Of a stretch of 21,148 bases of DNA, positions 20,992 to 21,148 are shown in pieces. Origin of the DNA: a virus; IMG/VR virus record IMGVR_UViG_3300035698_008397, positions 1 through 21,148 of that record; one strand, written 5' to 3'. A program made the translations under genes and the position numbers. The first letter of the stretch is position 1. Every line of letters begins with the position of its first letter. The notes beneath the pieces are model-generated. The model had not been told where the DNA came from and did not search any database. It saw only the letters and a program-made list of their open reading frames with translations.

Positions 20992-21148
20992 ATGGTAATA
21001 TATGCTGGCGAAGAAGACCCTTTTGGACAGGATACCCCTCTTGTTCATGAACCTGTAGTTCAGGGCGTCTTGGGTGTGGGGCGCGGTGTTTTTAATACCA
21101 TACGGGATAGATTAAGCCCAGAGCCAACAGGCGAAAACTATTTTGAAA
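20992..21148 (+). CDS. Start of a virion-region protein (3' truncated)
   Basis: An ATG at 20992 follows AAGGAG, and 52 codons remain open to the window edge. The visible N-terminus is acidic then glycine/valine-rich (EEDPFGQDTPLVHEP, then VVQGVLGVGRGVFNTI). The place after a gp7-like gene suggests another ejection or internal virion protein, but the fragment does not show it. Confidence 0.5.
   Translation, partial: MVIYAGEEDPFGQDTPLVHEPVVQGVLGVGRGVFNTIRDRLSPEPTGENYFE

Noticed and set aside
1-21148. tRNA genes, CRISPR arrays, insertion sequences or attachment sites
   Set aside because: I saw no cloverleaf-like sequence with a T-loop motif, no regularly spaced repeats of CRISPR type, no transposase, and no integrase or tRNA-end duplication.

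Overview
The window is a piece of a tailed double-stranded DNA phage (or prophage) genome of modest GC content. Its right four-fifths form a rightward packaging and virion module with a short-tailed, P22-like character. The order is small terminase, large terminase, portal, GroES-like co-chaperonin, scaffold, capsid genes, a P22 gp4-like head-completion protein, a gp10-like tail hub/needle-platform protein, a fibre-like protein and a gp7-like ejection protein. Bacterial-type Shine-Dalgarno sites (AGGAGG or AAGGAG) precede most starts, the standard genetic code fits, and many genes overlap by 1-10 bases. The host cannot be named from this sequence. No integrase, repressor, polymerase or lysis cassette is visible.

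Layout: (1) Positions 1-353 hold the end of a rightward gene and a small following gene that looks frameshifted near position 248. (2) Positions 355-3709 are a leftward cluster of eleven small accessory genes, including a J-domain (DnaJ-like) protein and a DUF6908-like protein. The gaps hold hairpins, and two of them carry near-identical 73-75 base structured elements that begin at a stop codon and end at the Shine-Dalgarno of the next gene. (3) Positions 3710-4280 are an AT-rich divergent control region with repeated TTGAC motifs. (4) Positions 4281-5945 hold small rightward genes, the small terminase subunit and a chain of overlapping mini-ORFs, several hydrophobic. (5) Positions 5942-6331 encode an HExxH putative metallopeptidase. 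(6) Positions 6322-8013 hold the large terminase, split cleanly into an ATPase ORF and a nuclease ORF by an unrecognised 79-codon ORF that overlaps both. (7) Positions 8048-15025 hold portal, co-chaperonin, scaffold, a zinc-finger protein, a probable decoration protein, the major capsid protein, a beta-helix protein and a CxxCxGxG mini-protein. (8) Positions 15082-21148 hold further structural proteins, head completion, tail hub, fibre-like protein, cupin-fold protein, ejection protein and one truncated gene.

How the genes work together: the terminase subunits would feed DNA through the portal into a procapsid built from scaffold and coat, probably helped by the phage co-chaperonin acting with host GroEL. 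The gp4-like and gp10-like proteins would close the head and form the tail, and the gp7-like protein would be packaged and ejected with the DNA. The most unusual points are the split terminase with its in-line insert ORF, the repeated stop-to-SD elements in the leftward cluster, and the frequent RNA hairpins placed just upstream of ribosome-binding sites, including one that could hide its own Shine-Dalgarno.
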